From positions 186,001-250,000 of the forward strand of contig VTFK01000162.1 in NCBI GenBank assembly GCA_009617715.1: DNA of 64,000 nucleotides, in the 5' to 3' direction. Origin of the DNA: Plectrocnemia conspersa (taxonomy: Eukaryota > Arthropoda > Insecta > Trichoptera > Polycentropodidae). Both the position numbers and the translations under genes were made by a program. Under the pieces are notes generated by a model. It worked only from the letters and a program-made list of their open reading frames with translations. It did no database searches and had not been told where the DNA came from. Shown here in pieces: positions 11,223 to 22,185 of the stretch (the stretch's first letter is position 1; the number at the start of each line of letters is the position of its first letter).

Positions 11223-11384
11223 AATCGCCATAACGAAACATCAAGTCCGCGTCGTTGCACGGTCATCAACCTCTTATGCTTTTTTGAAGGCGGTGACAAA
11301 ATCCAGGTCGATGTAGTCGATACTAATTTTCAAAAAGCAGTCGGCAAAGTTTATCATGAGCTATTGTACTTTTTAAAAAGTTGA
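11223..11384 (+). pseudogene. LINE reverse transcriptase fragment (catalytic block A)
   Basis: A single uninterrupted frame reads VINLLCFFEGGDKIQVDVVD, then TNFQKAVGKVYHELLYFLK, then a stop. It matches the first catalytic block of non-LTR retrotransposon reverse transcriptases, QVDVVYTDFSKAFDKVxHxLLLxKL. In that family the F-x-K-A-F-D aspartate binds the metal ion; here the block has become F-Q-K-A-V-G, so the aspartate is lost. Upstream residues resemble the RSTVTNL segment that precedes this block. Sequence on either side is too AT-rich or decayed to follow. The clade cannot be fixed from this piece (Jockey, CR1 or relatives). Confidence 0.75.
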
Positions 11385-11628
11385 GTAACTTTTTTTGAAC
11401 GGTCTTGCTATATTTTTTCGTCGCCGTTTTTTATTATAAATAAAAAAATAAAGTTTAATTGTTTGCGCTGTAAAAATATTTAAAATTGCACTTAAAAATT
11501 AACATTTATTTTTAATTATTGCTGTTGTGCTGTACAACAATTTTACATTTAACTACTGTACAATAACTAGTAGCAAAATATTATATTACGATAATTTTTT
11601 TTTTTAACTTTCGATTTTAATATTAAAA

Positions 11629-11668
11629 ATATGTATACTCAACATTAAATAATGTTGAGTATACATAT
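11629..11668. repeat. Perfect palindrome, 19-bp arms
   Basis: 'atatgtatactcaacatta' (11629-11647) is followed by 2 bp and then its exact reverse complement (11650-11668). In RNA or single-stranded DNA it would form a perfect hairpin with a very tight loop. It lies in AT-rich DNA next to a T tract. No terminal repeat, T-run terminator or gene was seen beside it. Confidence 0.9.
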
Positions 11669-12244
11669 ATTTATATTTTCTGTCCTTCGGTATACGGCAT
11701 TAATAAACGCGCTAATAGTTAAACAGTGTTCTTAACGTATTAGATAAGTTCAATTTAGAGTAACTTTTCAGACAATCAATTAAATAACTATAATTATGTA
11801 CAAGTCAAACCCAATAGAACAACCATAAATTTAATTTTCAAAGTGGCAGTTTCATTACTAAGCCAAAGTTACGGATCTGACACAAGTTTAAGAATTTTTA
11901 GAAAGCACAACAATTAAAATGTTGTTTCAACGTTAAATCGTCTAAATGCTATGTCGTATTCTAAAATTATAAATAAATTATAACTTTTATATATTTGCTA
12001 AAGTAAACATATGTTTTATTATTTAGCCGATGAACGAAAACGCAACTGCGGTCAATCTCAACCGACAATAATTGACACAAGGCTAATTGAAAATTTCCCA
12101 TAATACGCTTTAGTAGGCATCGTAGCGGTTAAATGATGTATTGGATAATTAGCGCAGCGATTTCCATTAACGGAGACTTGCTACTTAGTTTAGTAATATA
12201 AGTTTTAAATTAGTTAATATCGACGTTTAAATTCAACTGAAATT
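11669..12244. other. AT-rich gene-free stretch
   Basis: Nothing recognisable. Confidence 0.5.
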
Positions 12245-12545
12245 TATTTGTGTGTTCTGGCGTTCTCTGTTCAACTTTCTTATAGCTCAAACGTGAAAAA
12301 ACGATCTCCTCGGGCGTTAAGGGTATATATGACGTTCAAGAAAAAAGGAACGAACGAAAGGGGAAATAGAGGAGGCAATTACGGAAGTAGAGGTTTTGCG
12401 GAAGCTGGAGCGTTCCGGGATTAAGGCAATGAGGCAATTGCAGCCAGGAACGGTGACCACAAATGGTTCACAGGGGCAAAATATGAAAAATGTTCATAAT
12501 AAAAGATTCGATCCACTTGATCAATTGCATGCATTAAATTGAATT
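12245..12545 (+). other. GC-richer purine-rich island with an ATG-less open frame
   Basis: A single frame stays open for about 70 codons from about 12331 to a stop near 12541. It contains EEAITEVEVLRKLERSGIK and AMRQLQPGTVTTNG. The only internal ATGs leave short frames, and I recognise no domain. The strong purine bias of the plus strand lowers stop density and could create this by chance. It could be an internal exon or a non-coding purine tract; the evidence does not decide. Confidence 0.25.
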
Positions 12546-13480
12546 GCTTTACGTCATTAATTATACGAAGTAAAATATATGTCTAAAAATGTTTATACGT
12601 AACATATGTAATACTATGTTTATATACATATCTAATCTAATATTTTAGATCACCCAAATAAGTAGGTAATATTATCTTGAAAATTCCAATAAAATATTTT
12701 TAATATTTAGTGGGCTTTTTTCTACAGTTGAATTTTATTTATAACACAAATGCCTTATTGTTTTTAACATATGTCTTAAATGCTTAGTTGGATTTTGCTT
12801 TGTTGTAAAGCAAAGAGCGCCACCTCGTTGCAATTAAGTTTTCCAAAAGGAATCTAATATATTTTTTGGCCAATTTTACTCACACGTGAACATACATTCT
12901 ATTTCTGCTACTGCCATGAAGCCTTATAACGTAAAGCTTTCAAGTAAGACTCAATTATAGTAACTAGATTAAATAATAGCCAAAAAGTATTTGTTGAGAC
13001 TTATTAACTCATGATGATAAATTTGATTTTTAATTAAACAAAATATATCATTTTATATTAATCCGACCAAATAAACCATACTTCAAGTATTTATTCTGTG
13101 TATTGTTGAGACCATTCTTTTCGGAGATTTATTGACGACTCTCTGCCGCACCTTTTTTGTATAAGACTTGCGGTGGGTTATTTTTTATTTTTACTTTTTT
13201 GATATCGACTTATATGTATAATGTTCACAAAGTCTATTTAACTTATTTTAGATGAATTAATTTGTATATAATATTGTTTTGATTCTATCTTTATCAACTT
13301 GATTAGGTCGCAGTTTTTCGGTACATATCACTTGTAACAAGAGTCGTATACATTTATTTAAATTATTATTTATTTGTTAATGTTTTTAATGCACTCTTAT
13401 CCCATTGAATAGAAAAACGCTTGGATATGACGAGATCAAATTTCGCTTAAGTTTTAGATTATAAAAAGCAAAAAATGGAT
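12546..13480. other. AT-rich gene-free stretch
   Basis: Nothing supported. A short less-AT-rich patch at 13095-13180 has no recognisable frame. Confidence 0.5.
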
Positions 13481-13499
13481 ATTACTTACAAATCTCTTT

Positions 13500-13690
13500 T
13501 TAACCGAAGTATGCTTCATGCCGCCACTATTGGTATTTCTCACATACAATCTAGTCCTCGAATCGACGATCTATGTATACCTTGCCTCTCATATTCTTGA
13601 CAGAGACTCAATTCAGCTATCTCTATAGCTTTCTGGATCAGCCTGAATGTATTCACGATCAAAATGATGTTTACGCCTTACTGACATTGC
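13500..13690 (-). other. Coding-like fragment, unrecognised
   Basis: On the minus strand a frame containing FDREYIQADPESYRDS, with stops after it, stands out against AT-rich surroundings. A C-terminal segment of some retroelement is possible, but the match is too loose to name a family. Confidence 0.2.
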
Positions 13691-13769
13691 AGTTCTATCT
13701 TATTCATTGCATTAGCTTGTAAATTATTTTAGATAGTGAATTATTTCAGATTTTGCTTTACAGAAATTT

Positions 13770-14290
13770 ATTTATTTATTGTAAAAAGTCATCTTTTCAA
13801 GACTTATTTTTTGAGAATATCTCGAGAAAAATGCCAAATCGAGAATTCACATTTCTTAAAAAATTTGTAGATTTTTTTTTGTTAAAAATTAAATTTGTAT
13901 TTTTTATACGGCTGCATAAAAAACTGTGATCCCATTCCAGATGTTTGAAAATATTAATGCTTTCTCAGAAAATTTGATTGGCAAATAATTGTTTACGATT
14001 TTATAAGTTATACTAATCAGCCTTATCCTTGCTTTGGTAATCTGGGAACTACATTAATAATCATATAAGAAAAAAACAATCGGCAGATTGAAAAAATATA
14101 TGGGGCTTTCCACAAAGTTACGCCATCAAATTTGCCTGTCGGCGAACTCAAGTCTTGTTGTTTCAATAATCCAAAGAGGTTTTTTATCTTTATCTTGTTT
14201 GAAATATAAAAAATATAGAGTCATAACAGCTGTTGTTAATTATTTTTTCTACGATTCAGGTATAAATATTGAAGCTGAAATTCGTTTGTA
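13770..14290 (-). repeat. Dispersed repeat R1, copy 2 (inverted)
   Basis: This is the reverse complement of copy 1 (180-690) over nearly its whole length, with the same order of conserved words. Read on the minus strand it gives 'caaacaagataaagataaaa', 'atatattttttcaatctgcc', 'attaccaaagcaa', then 'ttttatgcagccgtataaaa' and 'aaatttaatttttaacaaaa'. The frame DKDKKPLWIIETTRLEF then NFVESPIYFFNLPI lies in the left half. This suggests the family derives from a coding element, although copy 1 has lost that frame. Confidence 0.75.
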
Positions 14291-14562
14291 ACTCGAAGTA
14301 AATCCATTTGTTCTTGTCTTTTGATTATTCTGGTCCATTATAACAAGTTTTCATAATACTAAAGTTTATTCTCTTAATCGATCATCAATAATATAAAAAA
14401 TATTTAAAATAATATACTGTAATGTAATAATCACATTAAAAATATAAAACACCGAAAAATTAGAATGCCTAATTATAAGAAATCTCAATGTGTTATAATG
14501 TGGTAAAAACAATCAACAAGTAGTAAGCAAGTAGTGAAATATCAGTCTGATCGATCGGTAAC

Positions 14563-14678
14563 GAGCGTTCCCACTACGGTTTTATTGCTTTTGACGTGAA
14601 TTGTTGCCTTCTGAGAAGTATTAATTGTTTGTACGCTCTCCTATTGACCAAAATTCGATTTGAATATACTTTGATCAG
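14563..14678 (+). repeat. Single arm of the foldback family
   Basis: Begins 'gagcgttcccactacgg' like the loop of the 1.9-2.15 kb element. It continues with 'ttttattgcttttgacgtga', 'ccttctgagaag', 'gtacgctctcctattgacc' and 'attcgatttgaatatacttt', which matches the reverse complement of the left arm even more closely than the right arm does. No inverted partner arm lies beside it, so it is a solo arm or a different arrangement of the same unit. Confidence 0.8.
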
Positions 14679-15470
14679 CTATTTTTTAAATATATTTGTC
14701 CATAGAAATATTGGTAAGGACAGCTTAAACTATTCGAACTATTTATTATACCATGCAATTTTAATATTTATAACCATTTTATGTTATCTATAAATCTAGA
14801 CCCACTTTATTAATGCTTCATATAAACAGCTAAATCTTTAATATTTACAATGTATTATTTTTAGAAAATACTTGGAAACTCTTCTTTATTGATTAAAAAA
14901 TTATAATATATTTATTTGCAATTTCAACTTTATTGAATATATTTGCTAAAATGTGTTTAGCGGCACGCAATATAAAAAGTCAATTGCTGCGCAATACTTT
15001 TTAGAATTTGAAATATTTTTTGTTATAAAATATTTATTTTTTAGACACATTAGGCTTCTTATGTTTAATACTACATTGTAAACTTATTTTAAAAGCTATA
15101 AATTAATTTTCAACAAATTATTAGTTAGTAAAGTGTGCGTGCAAACGATGTCTTTGAAAGATCTTTAGAAGACAACGTGATTTAAAAAAAAAAAGTTTTG
15201 TAAATATTTACCCTAAGAATCATTTAAATTGAGAATAAAGAAGCAGTAAAAAATATTATATATTATTGAACGTGCTTAATTAAACAAAAATTAAAGTTTA
15301 ATATCATATTTTATTTCAATTGCATATAAAAAATCAAATAATATACTTTTTAAGGCTAGTATAGGTTTGTTTTTTTTCATGTAGAAAAGGGTTAGCTTGG
15401 CCTTAAAAATATTATTTTTTAAAGAATTTTCGCTCAAAGCTACAATGTAATACTTGTTGTGGTGCATGTT
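14679..15470. other. AT-rich gene-free stretch
   Basis: Nothing recognisable. Confidence 0.5.
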
Positions 15471-15474
15471 TGGT

Positions 15475-15490
15475 ACTTACCTGGAAATAC
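15475..15490 (-). other. Juxtaposed splice-site-like motif on the minus strand
   Basis: The minus strand reads 'gtatttccag|gtaagtacca', a perfect 5' splice-site consensus (CAG|GTAAGT) preceded by a weak pyrimidine stretch. It could be an exon's donor site, a recursive splice point or chance. No coding exon was recognised upstream of it on that strand. Confidence 0.25.
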
Positions 15491-15870
15491 GTGACGTACG
15501 TTTGATTGTAATACATACAAATACAAAGTATTCAAGCGTAAGAACGCGCGTATTGAAAATAAAGTGATAGGTTTTATTTTCATTTAAGCAATTCATGCGA
15601 AATGAAATGTAAACATTGGTAACATAAACACGTATAAAGCACATATGTATGATACCGATCTAGGAAGTGTAAAATATATCTATTCATGGAAAAAAGTACG
15701 CCTTCACTGTAATATAGTATCAGTATATCTTTTCTCTTGAAAGTTGATTTTATATTTAGAGCACGTTTGCATTATGACTTTTACAATATTGTAACTTTCA
15801 ATTCATTCTAGTATACAAGATTCTTTAAACGCTAACCCAAAATTTGGAGCGCAGTACAAAGCGGCTATTC
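15491..15870. other. Mixed AT-rich stretch
   Basis: Nothing supported. On the minus strand an acceptor-like 'ctatattacag' occurs near 15715, but the sequence between it and the donor-like site at 15480 is not open. Confidence 0.3.
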
Positions 15871-16480
15871 ATATTAAGTAATAGCAATCGATAGCGCCAT
15901 TCCGTGTGTACAATGGCACGCATTAAATGTGAAATACGGCGGGTAAGTGTCCGTTGCCGTCTACGGATTTTCCTATTTGCCTCCAGTCGGTTTTTCCAAT
16001 AAGCGAAAAAGCTTTACACGTGGAAAAACTCACTCTCATCCGACGCTCCTTGATATGGAAATTGCATTTTGCAAAAGTGCGCGCGCGCTTTCTTCGCAAA
16101 ATTGTATGCAAATAACACGGCGGTGAAATCGTGCAGTGTGCGGTCTAGTGGCATGACAATCGTTGGAATTTCCATACACCAACATTTATGCCGACAAACA
16201 AACAGACAAATGGTAGTTAAGCGCGAAAAACACGCTGGAAACGTACGCCACTTGAACCGTGGCGACGTGTGCTATTTGTGAATTTTCGGCTGGGGAATAC
16301 ATATAGGCGGCGGTGATATACTGATTATTATTGGGGCAAACTTGTTAGGAGCTGTACTAATTAACGCTAATAACTTGTGTTTGAGCTTGCGGAAAGGCAG
16401 TCATACGAATATTTGCAATAAAGGCGCGGTTTGATTTACGAAAGGCAACTAGGCGATGATTGATATTATATTAAACTAAT
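15871..16480. other. GC-richer single-copy island
   Basis: One of the larger islands. A plus-strand frame (16069-16281) of 70 codons has no known domain. The right part carries 'gatgattgat' at 16454-16463, which resembles the paired Exd/Hox site TGATTGAT, and 'gcaataaagg'. Candidate regulatory DNA, by composition and motif resemblance only. Confidence 0.3.
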
Positions 16481-17415
16481 TTACATATCGAGTTTTTCTG
16501 TAAAAGTCATATTTTTTAAGATACTGACAGTCTTGTAAAAAATTGAAACGCAGTACTTTTCCATCAGTTCAAAACACATTTGAACCAAAACACATTTAAA
16601 TATATAATTAAGTTTTCTTTTATATGAGATTCAATTTGGAATTGGTTAATAAAACGTATTGAAAAACTTAAAGTTATTTTATACATCACCGATTAAATAA
16701 TGGAGTTATAAGATAAGTCTTGAATTATTGTTTGAGATGAGATCGGTGCGTCTTTTGATCAATAAAGTCGAAGGTTGTGTTTCTTATTTCACTACCTGTT
16801 TCTTTCTTCGAGTGTAAAGTCTAATTACATATATTCGTAAAACAATAAAAATGATAATTTAAAATATATTCAGACAGAGGGCGGCGGTTCCTGGCTTCTG
16901 AATCAAGGGGCTCCAAAATTTTAATATAAAATTTGAAATTTAAATATAAGTTTTAAATATAATAATACCCACCATACTAAACATAGACGATTTCATTTTC
17001 CTTAAAGCAAGAAAGATAGATTTTAATATAAAATAGAGTTTTGCCATAGGCGGTTGTCAAAATAATACAAATTATTATTAATCCTCGAGTAAAACTAAGG
17101 GAGAACAATTTTGTAGAAAAGGGTGGTTTTTCGGTTCCTGGTAATAAAGATGCTGTATTAAAATTTTCTTAAAGTCCTAACAAAAGGGCCTTTACAATAG
17201 GTAAAATATAGAAATCTATTTTTTATTATTTAATTGTAAAAAATTGTGTCATATTTTTATACAAGGTCCAACATTTAAATCGGCATTTTCGTCAAAACAT
17301 TGATATTAAAATTCAGTTTTGACAATTTAATTTTATCCACACAACAACCAATGAAAAATAGAATTTTAAATGTATATGGTATTTTTTTTATACATATAAC
17401 GAAACATTGTTGGGA
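16481..17415. other. AT-rich stretch with two loosely related GC patches
   Basis: Patches at about 16880-16920 and 17125-17180 share 'ggttcctgg' and a following 'aaaattttaat' or 'aaaattttctt', suggesting an old direct duplication. Nothing else was recognised. Confidence 0.3.
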
Positions 17416-17426
17416 GGGGGGGGGGG
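17416..17426 (+). repeat. Eleven-base G run
   Basis: An uninterrupted run of 11 G preceded by 'gtgttgggag'-like sequence ('tgttgggag'), very unusual in this AT-rich window. It may be polymorphic or length-misread; there are too few G tracts nearby for a clear quadruplex motif. Confidence 0.6.
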
Positions 17427-17873
17427 AATAAATTCAGATTTTGCTTCGGGCGTAGATTTTTTTTGCATTGCTACATATTTTGTACAAAATTACATATTAA
17501 TTTACTTCAAGGTAATTTCAACATTGTTTTTCAATTGATTTAAGTGAAAGGAAGATTAATCATAGATAAGTTTAATATTCGCTATTTTTAACTATTCGAA
17601 TATCGAACAGTAAACAATTACAAAAAATACAGTTAAAATAATGATACAGGTTTATTTATACATATTTCTTAGTACTTACTACAAACTAAATATAGTCTAA
17701 AGACAATTTTTTTTAAATTTATAAATAATGGAGCATTTCATATTTTAAAGATTAAATAATTACAAAGTTTAATATTAATTATTTTTGCTACGGAAAATGT
17801 TAGTTGATAATTGCAACTATAACTCGGTATGCTTGAATTTATGATAAATGGAACACAAAGCTAATATGAAGTG

Positions 17874-18340
17874 GTAAAATGTGGAATTTCACAGGGATCT
17901 ATTTTAGGGCCTTTGTGATTCAATGTATACATAAATGATTTTACCTTATATTTATTTACAAGAAAAATGCGGTTGTTAATGTATTGTTCTAAAATGTATG
18001 AAGGCATACAAAGAAGCATGCAAAACGACTTATTCCATAATAATGATTATATGAGGTTAAACGAACTAATAATTAACAAAAAAATCGAATCACTATATCA
18101 TATATAATGATAATTTTGATATCAAAAATACTGTAAACGATTTTTTAATTACAAAAAGTTATAACAATATACACTTAAATCTAATTTTAGATGAAAATTT
18201 AAATTTCTTTAATCATATTGATTATATAATTATTTTCTTTAACAATATAAAAAAAATCATATAGGTTTTAAAATCTATTATTTTATTAGACATATCAATT
18301 ATTATGCATATATTGATAGTCATTAAACATACATGTCTTG
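17874..18340 (+). pseudogene. LINE reverse transcriptase fossil, central palm to C-terminal part
   Basis: The plus strand reads VKCGISQGSILGPL, one stop, then FNVYINDF. This is the GVPQGSILGPLLFxxYINDL block that is diagnostic for non-LTR retrotransposon reverse transcriptases. After it come CSKMYEGIQRSMQNDL, MRLNELIINKKIE, LNLILDENLNFFNHIDYII and a run of K/I residues. These correspond to the linker after the catalytic YADD block, the LxxNxxKT segment and the YLGxxLDxxLxWxxHI segment. The YADD motif itself is missing or deleted between INDF and the next recognisable block. The element is dead; Jockey/CR1-like by these motifs, clade not resolved. Confidence 0.85.
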
Positions 18341-19190
18341 CATAAATTAAGGATAAGGTAAAAATAGTATCAGTAAATACCCATTTTAAAGAGTCAGTTA
18401 GTTGCTTAGAGTCAGTCTTATGTTTATGTCAGAATTAGCTTTCATATAATATTTTTAATGAAGTTGAATAAACGTAAATTAAGTACGTTTTGAAATAAAT
18501 TTGACTAACATGTATAATATCCAATGTTGATGTAAAAATACGCGTAACATGTTGGAAAAAAATATGACGCTTGTGAAAATATGTTCTAAGCCTCTGATTA
18601 TTGCTTGTATTATTCCCAGCAGGTAATTTGTAAGAAACATCTTAATCTATTTTGTGTTATTAAGCCAATTGGGTCAGCGGTAAATTTTATATTCTATCTT
18701 GAACTTAACCGTCGTCAGTTTTGTGCTCTTTCTTATCAGAAATGAAAGCCATTTATTCATATAGCAGTTCGATTTATTAAGATTTTTTGAACTGAGAGAA
18801 GCAATAGAATTTTTTCTCAACAAAAAAACTTGCTTTCAGCTATTATTGTGAAAATTAAGGTGTAATTTAGTCTATAAAGTAATCTTCTTTAAAATAATCA
18901 TAAATATCTTTGCTGCTTTTAATAAGTCTGTTAGACATTTATTTTGCTATTGTATAAATTTTTTTGTAGCAGTTTAAAATGAATAGCTTTAATCACGACT
19001 TTAAAAGTAAGCGAAACAATGTCATTATTTTTGCTTTGGCTTGGTTATTTAATTTATACTCTATTACAATAAGTTTCAAAATAATTTTATTACTGATATT
19101 ATTAAATTATTTAAATCGTTAAAGTCGTTTGAAATTAGCCTTTTTTTCTTATTTACACAAAATAATTAGATGTAATAAACAACATTAACA
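18341..19190. other. AT-rich gene-free stretch
   Basis: No recognisable features. Confidence 0.5.
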
Positions 19191-20690
19191 AATGGCCAGA
19201 ACTCGCGTATACGCTGTAGGTTAGCATGTTTTGATTTTCTCTGTAAAAACGCACAGGAAGCACTTTAATATTTGTCAAACTTTCATTAAAAAGAGTCTCG
19301 TTTCAATTTGAAGAGGGTATACAAAATTTTATATCAGCCGTCGAGCAGAAGGGGAGCCCAAAATTAATTCAAGCGCTTTTAGATGCTATCTCTTCCAACA
19401 ATCGAAATTGAACTTCCTTAATTCAAAATCCACCCGCACATCTTCATGTACCACAAAAGCATCGAACCATCTAACATAAAATAAACATAAATACATTGCA
19501 CGATTTGTACTCGCATATGCTACACGGCTATGCCGTTTTTGTTGGAATAATAATACATATTTTGTGCGTTTAAAATGCTTTCAGTTTTAAGAATTGAGCT
19601 CGCAAAATGCATTTTGTAAACGATCATGGAGATTTTAGGTTGAAAATGATGACCTAGTAAAACACTTTTTTTGTGAAGGAAAATCTCGGTGCGATAAGAA
19701 TGTGGGTTTTAAAGCATTTAAGAGGATTCACAGCGTGTTTCTTGGTATAGGGTTTTTTGTTCAACAATGCGATGTAGATATAAAAGTTTTACCAATAAGC
19801 TTCAAACCTAGAATAGCGTGCATGTTGAACCAATTTATTTTTATGCGGTAACATTATGGATACTCAAGAAAGAACGCTTTTTATATGTTTTTGTGTTTTC
19901 ATATCAATAGGGTTTGGCTATATATAGGTGTATCTTAACATTGCAATAGATCAATAGAATTTAATTAAATTTTCAAGATTACCTTCAAAGAAATTTTAAT
20001 GTTCTTAATTAATGATGGATCAAAGCTTAAAATATTTTATACAAATCGGTATAGATTAGATTAAATATTTTTTTTTCTTAATGTAAAACTATAACAACTA
20101 GACGACTGATTTGTTTATGAAATTTCTTATTCTTTATTTACCAAAAGTTTTTTGAAATAATTATAAGTTTAATTGCAACTTTTTTATGTTAATATTTTAT
20201 ATTAATACGATTTCAAATGTATGAGTAAAATAGCTTTTAAAAGTGTTCATTGTTTTCATTAAAGAATGTTAATATTAAATAAAAAAGCAAATAAAATCTC
20301 GCCCTTAATTCAACTTTACAATGACTTTACAAAATTCAAGATATAAAAAAAACAATTAAATCGATGCGACGAGTGTTAATTAAATTTAAAGAGCTTGACT
20401 TGATTTTTAACTGTAAAAACTAAAATAAAAAATATTTGAAACGGCAAAATCAATTAATTCTGTCATGATGAAAAGGTTTACCATATGTAATATACTGAAA
20501 ATTTACTAAATGAGCATAATTCGTTTTACTCGTAACATAAAACATTTATTAAGCTAAACATTTTTTTCCATATAAATCAATGTACATATAATACATTTAT
20601 ATGGTATAGTTTGACAGTTTGTTAACCCATTACAGGTAAATATTTTATACTCACAGGAGTTATTACAGAACGGTTTAGGCACAATCAGGG
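19191..20690. other. AT-rich gene-free stretch
   Basis: No recognisable features. 'acccattacag|gtaaat' at 20626-20641 is a weak juxtaposed splice-like word (see rejected items). Confidence 0.5.
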
Positions 20691-20699
20691 ACTTCCTGG

Positions 20700-20817
20700 T
20701 ATTTGTTATTCGTTATGCGAAACAACGCTCGTTAAACTAGTCACTTTTTTTAAATTGATTTGACTCGTTATTCAAATTTCTCATTACGGGAGGTGCTCGT
20801 TAAGTGAGGTTCCACAG
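20700..20817 (+). mobile_element. Terminal fragment of a pogo/Tigger-like DNA transposon
   Basis: The stretch ends 'gctcgttaagtgaggttcca' plus 'cag' and is followed by TA. Read inward on the minus strand this is CTGTGGAACCTCACTTAACG, very like the CAGTGGAACCTCxxTTAACGA ends of pogo/Tigger elements, which insert at TA. Four TCGTTA words lie within the last 120 bp (near 20709, 20728, 20765, 20797), a subterminal repeat pattern typical of this group. The other end and any transposase were not found. Confidence 0.6.
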
Positions 20818-21180
20818 TACAATATTATCTGTGATAACCTATTTTTAATTTATTAAAACGTTTATTACAATATTTAAAATACAGGAAAATACATACATGC
20901 ATGTTCGTTTGCGACTTAAAGCTACTAAAAAATTAATACTTTTAAAGCAATATGTATTTATGAATTTTATATTTATACATAAATTTAAGTTTGATTTTGT
21001 CGTAGTCACCAATTTTGAAGTAAGTGGGTTAATATGGTCTTGCATAATATTTTTCGCTACGGTGGTACTATTTTTGAATTGTTAGTATTAAAAAGTGTGT
21101 TAAATATAAGATAGGCCAGATTTTTACATTTCCAACTGGTACACAACAATGTAACAGGATTTTTTCCTGGGATTGAAAGA
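20818..21180. other. AT-rich gene-free stretch
   Basis: Nothing supported. Overlapping 60-odd-codon frames on both strands (20845-21085) have no family resemblance. Confidence 0.4.
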
Positions 21181-21185
21181 ATTTA

Positions 21186-21485
21186 AAGCATTTAATAGCA
21201 AGACTGGCTGTCGTAAATGAAATGTTTGCAGAAAACTTATTTCGCGTCGAGGTGTTATTCCATGGGTTCCCAGGAGTCCTGACTTGACTCCTTCTGAATT
21301 TTTTCTCTGGGGATACTCAAAGAGTCAGGTTTACAGCAATAAACCAGTTATGACAGTCTGATTGAACAAATGGCTTCTATTCCACGCGAATGTGCCAGCG
21401 AGTTGTTACAAATTTGAGATCCAGATTTGAACAATATTTGCAACGCGATGGTGCATACCTAAATGATGTTATTTTAAAGATATGA
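21186..21485 (+). pseudogene. Tc1/mariner-superfamily transposase C-terminus, frameshifted
   Basis: Three successive frames join into one degenerate C-terminus. LAVVNEMFAENLF is followed by SRRGVIPWVPRSPDLTPSEF and FLWGYSKSQVYSNKP. After a frameshift comes DSLIEQMASIPRECASELLQ, and after another shift SRFEQYLQRDGAYLNDVILK and a stop at 21483. The PRSPDLTPxxFFLWGY block is diagnostic of the DDE transposases of insect mariner-like elements; the third catalytic acid would sit in or just after it. The N-terminal two thirds (DNA-binding domain and first two aspartates) is absent. This is a dead, 5'-truncated copy. Confidence 0.88.
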
Positions 21486-21559
21486 TTTTCCTGAATGTTG
21501 ACTTTATTATAAATAAAAAAATAAACCGATAAGATTTATAGTTTTTTTTTTAAATAATT

Positions 21560-21593
21560 TATTTTAAACCGCTCATAATTATGGCCAACCCTG
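21560..21593 (+). mobile_element. 3' terminal inverted repeat of the same mariner-like copy
   Basis: 'gctcataattatggccaacc' continues to 'ctg' at 21593 and is followed by TA, about 110 bp after the transposase stop. The minus-strand reading CAGGGTTGGCCATAATTATG is a plausible element start. No matching 5' end was found upstream, which agrees with a truncated element. Confidence 0.6.
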
Positions 21594-21779
21594 TATTTTT
21601 AGTTTTCTTTATTTTGAGTGATATGAAAGTTATATTTATTTCACTTTTATTTTTGTATTACAAATAAGACCATAATGACTTGATGATGGCTATCATATAA
21701 ACTTCATATAAAATCAAATATAAAAAAAACAGTAATGGTGCATACATAAAATATATGAGCATCATTTCACATATTTTTT

Positions 21780-22185
21780 CCAGCTTCTCATAGCTATCGT
21801 CAAAAACATCTTTGTGTTTGACAAGCTCGTCGAAAGCTTATTGGCTTGTGAAAAAAGGGCGTTTTCAAGCATCCTGGCCAAAAAATCGAGTATTGACGAG
21901 TTGATGACACCGTCTCTTAGCAACTTTAAAAGTGCTTCATTATGTGACCTCTACGCCGAGAATCGTGTATCTAAATTGTATTTTAATTCTCTCCATCAGC
22001 AGAGAGTACTTCTCTTCACTCTGGTTCCAGACAATGGAGCCATATTTAAGGACGCTATAAACTAGCGTATTGTTAGAACGCGAATCGTCAATAAATTATA
22101 AAAGTGACATGCGCTCCGCATAACGAAACCGAGCATCTTCGCAAATTTTGGCGACGCGCATCTTTATCCTTGATCAAACGTTACT
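21780..22185 (-). pseudogene. Jockey/CR1-type LINE, C-terminal part of reverse transcriptase ORF
   Basis: On the minus strand the frames give FAKMLGFVMRSACHFYNLL, then LVYSVLKYGSIVWNQSEEKY, then LLMERIKIQFRY. Further on, after stops, comes VINSSILDFLARM. This follows the insect LINE pattern KMLGFVxRxxxxF.....LYxSLVRSxLEYGSxVWxPxYxxxxxxIExxQxxFLR, which lies after the palm domain. Several stops and shifts are present, so it is dead. It lies 185 bp from the mariner-like 3' end with the opposite orientation. The parts encoding the catalytic palm would lie at higher coordinates and were not recognised. Confidence 0.88.

Noticed and set aside
20626..20641. Acceptor-like attacag directly followed by GTAAAT
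   Set aside because: The donor half is weak and the pyrimidine tract poor; in AT-rich DNA such words are common.
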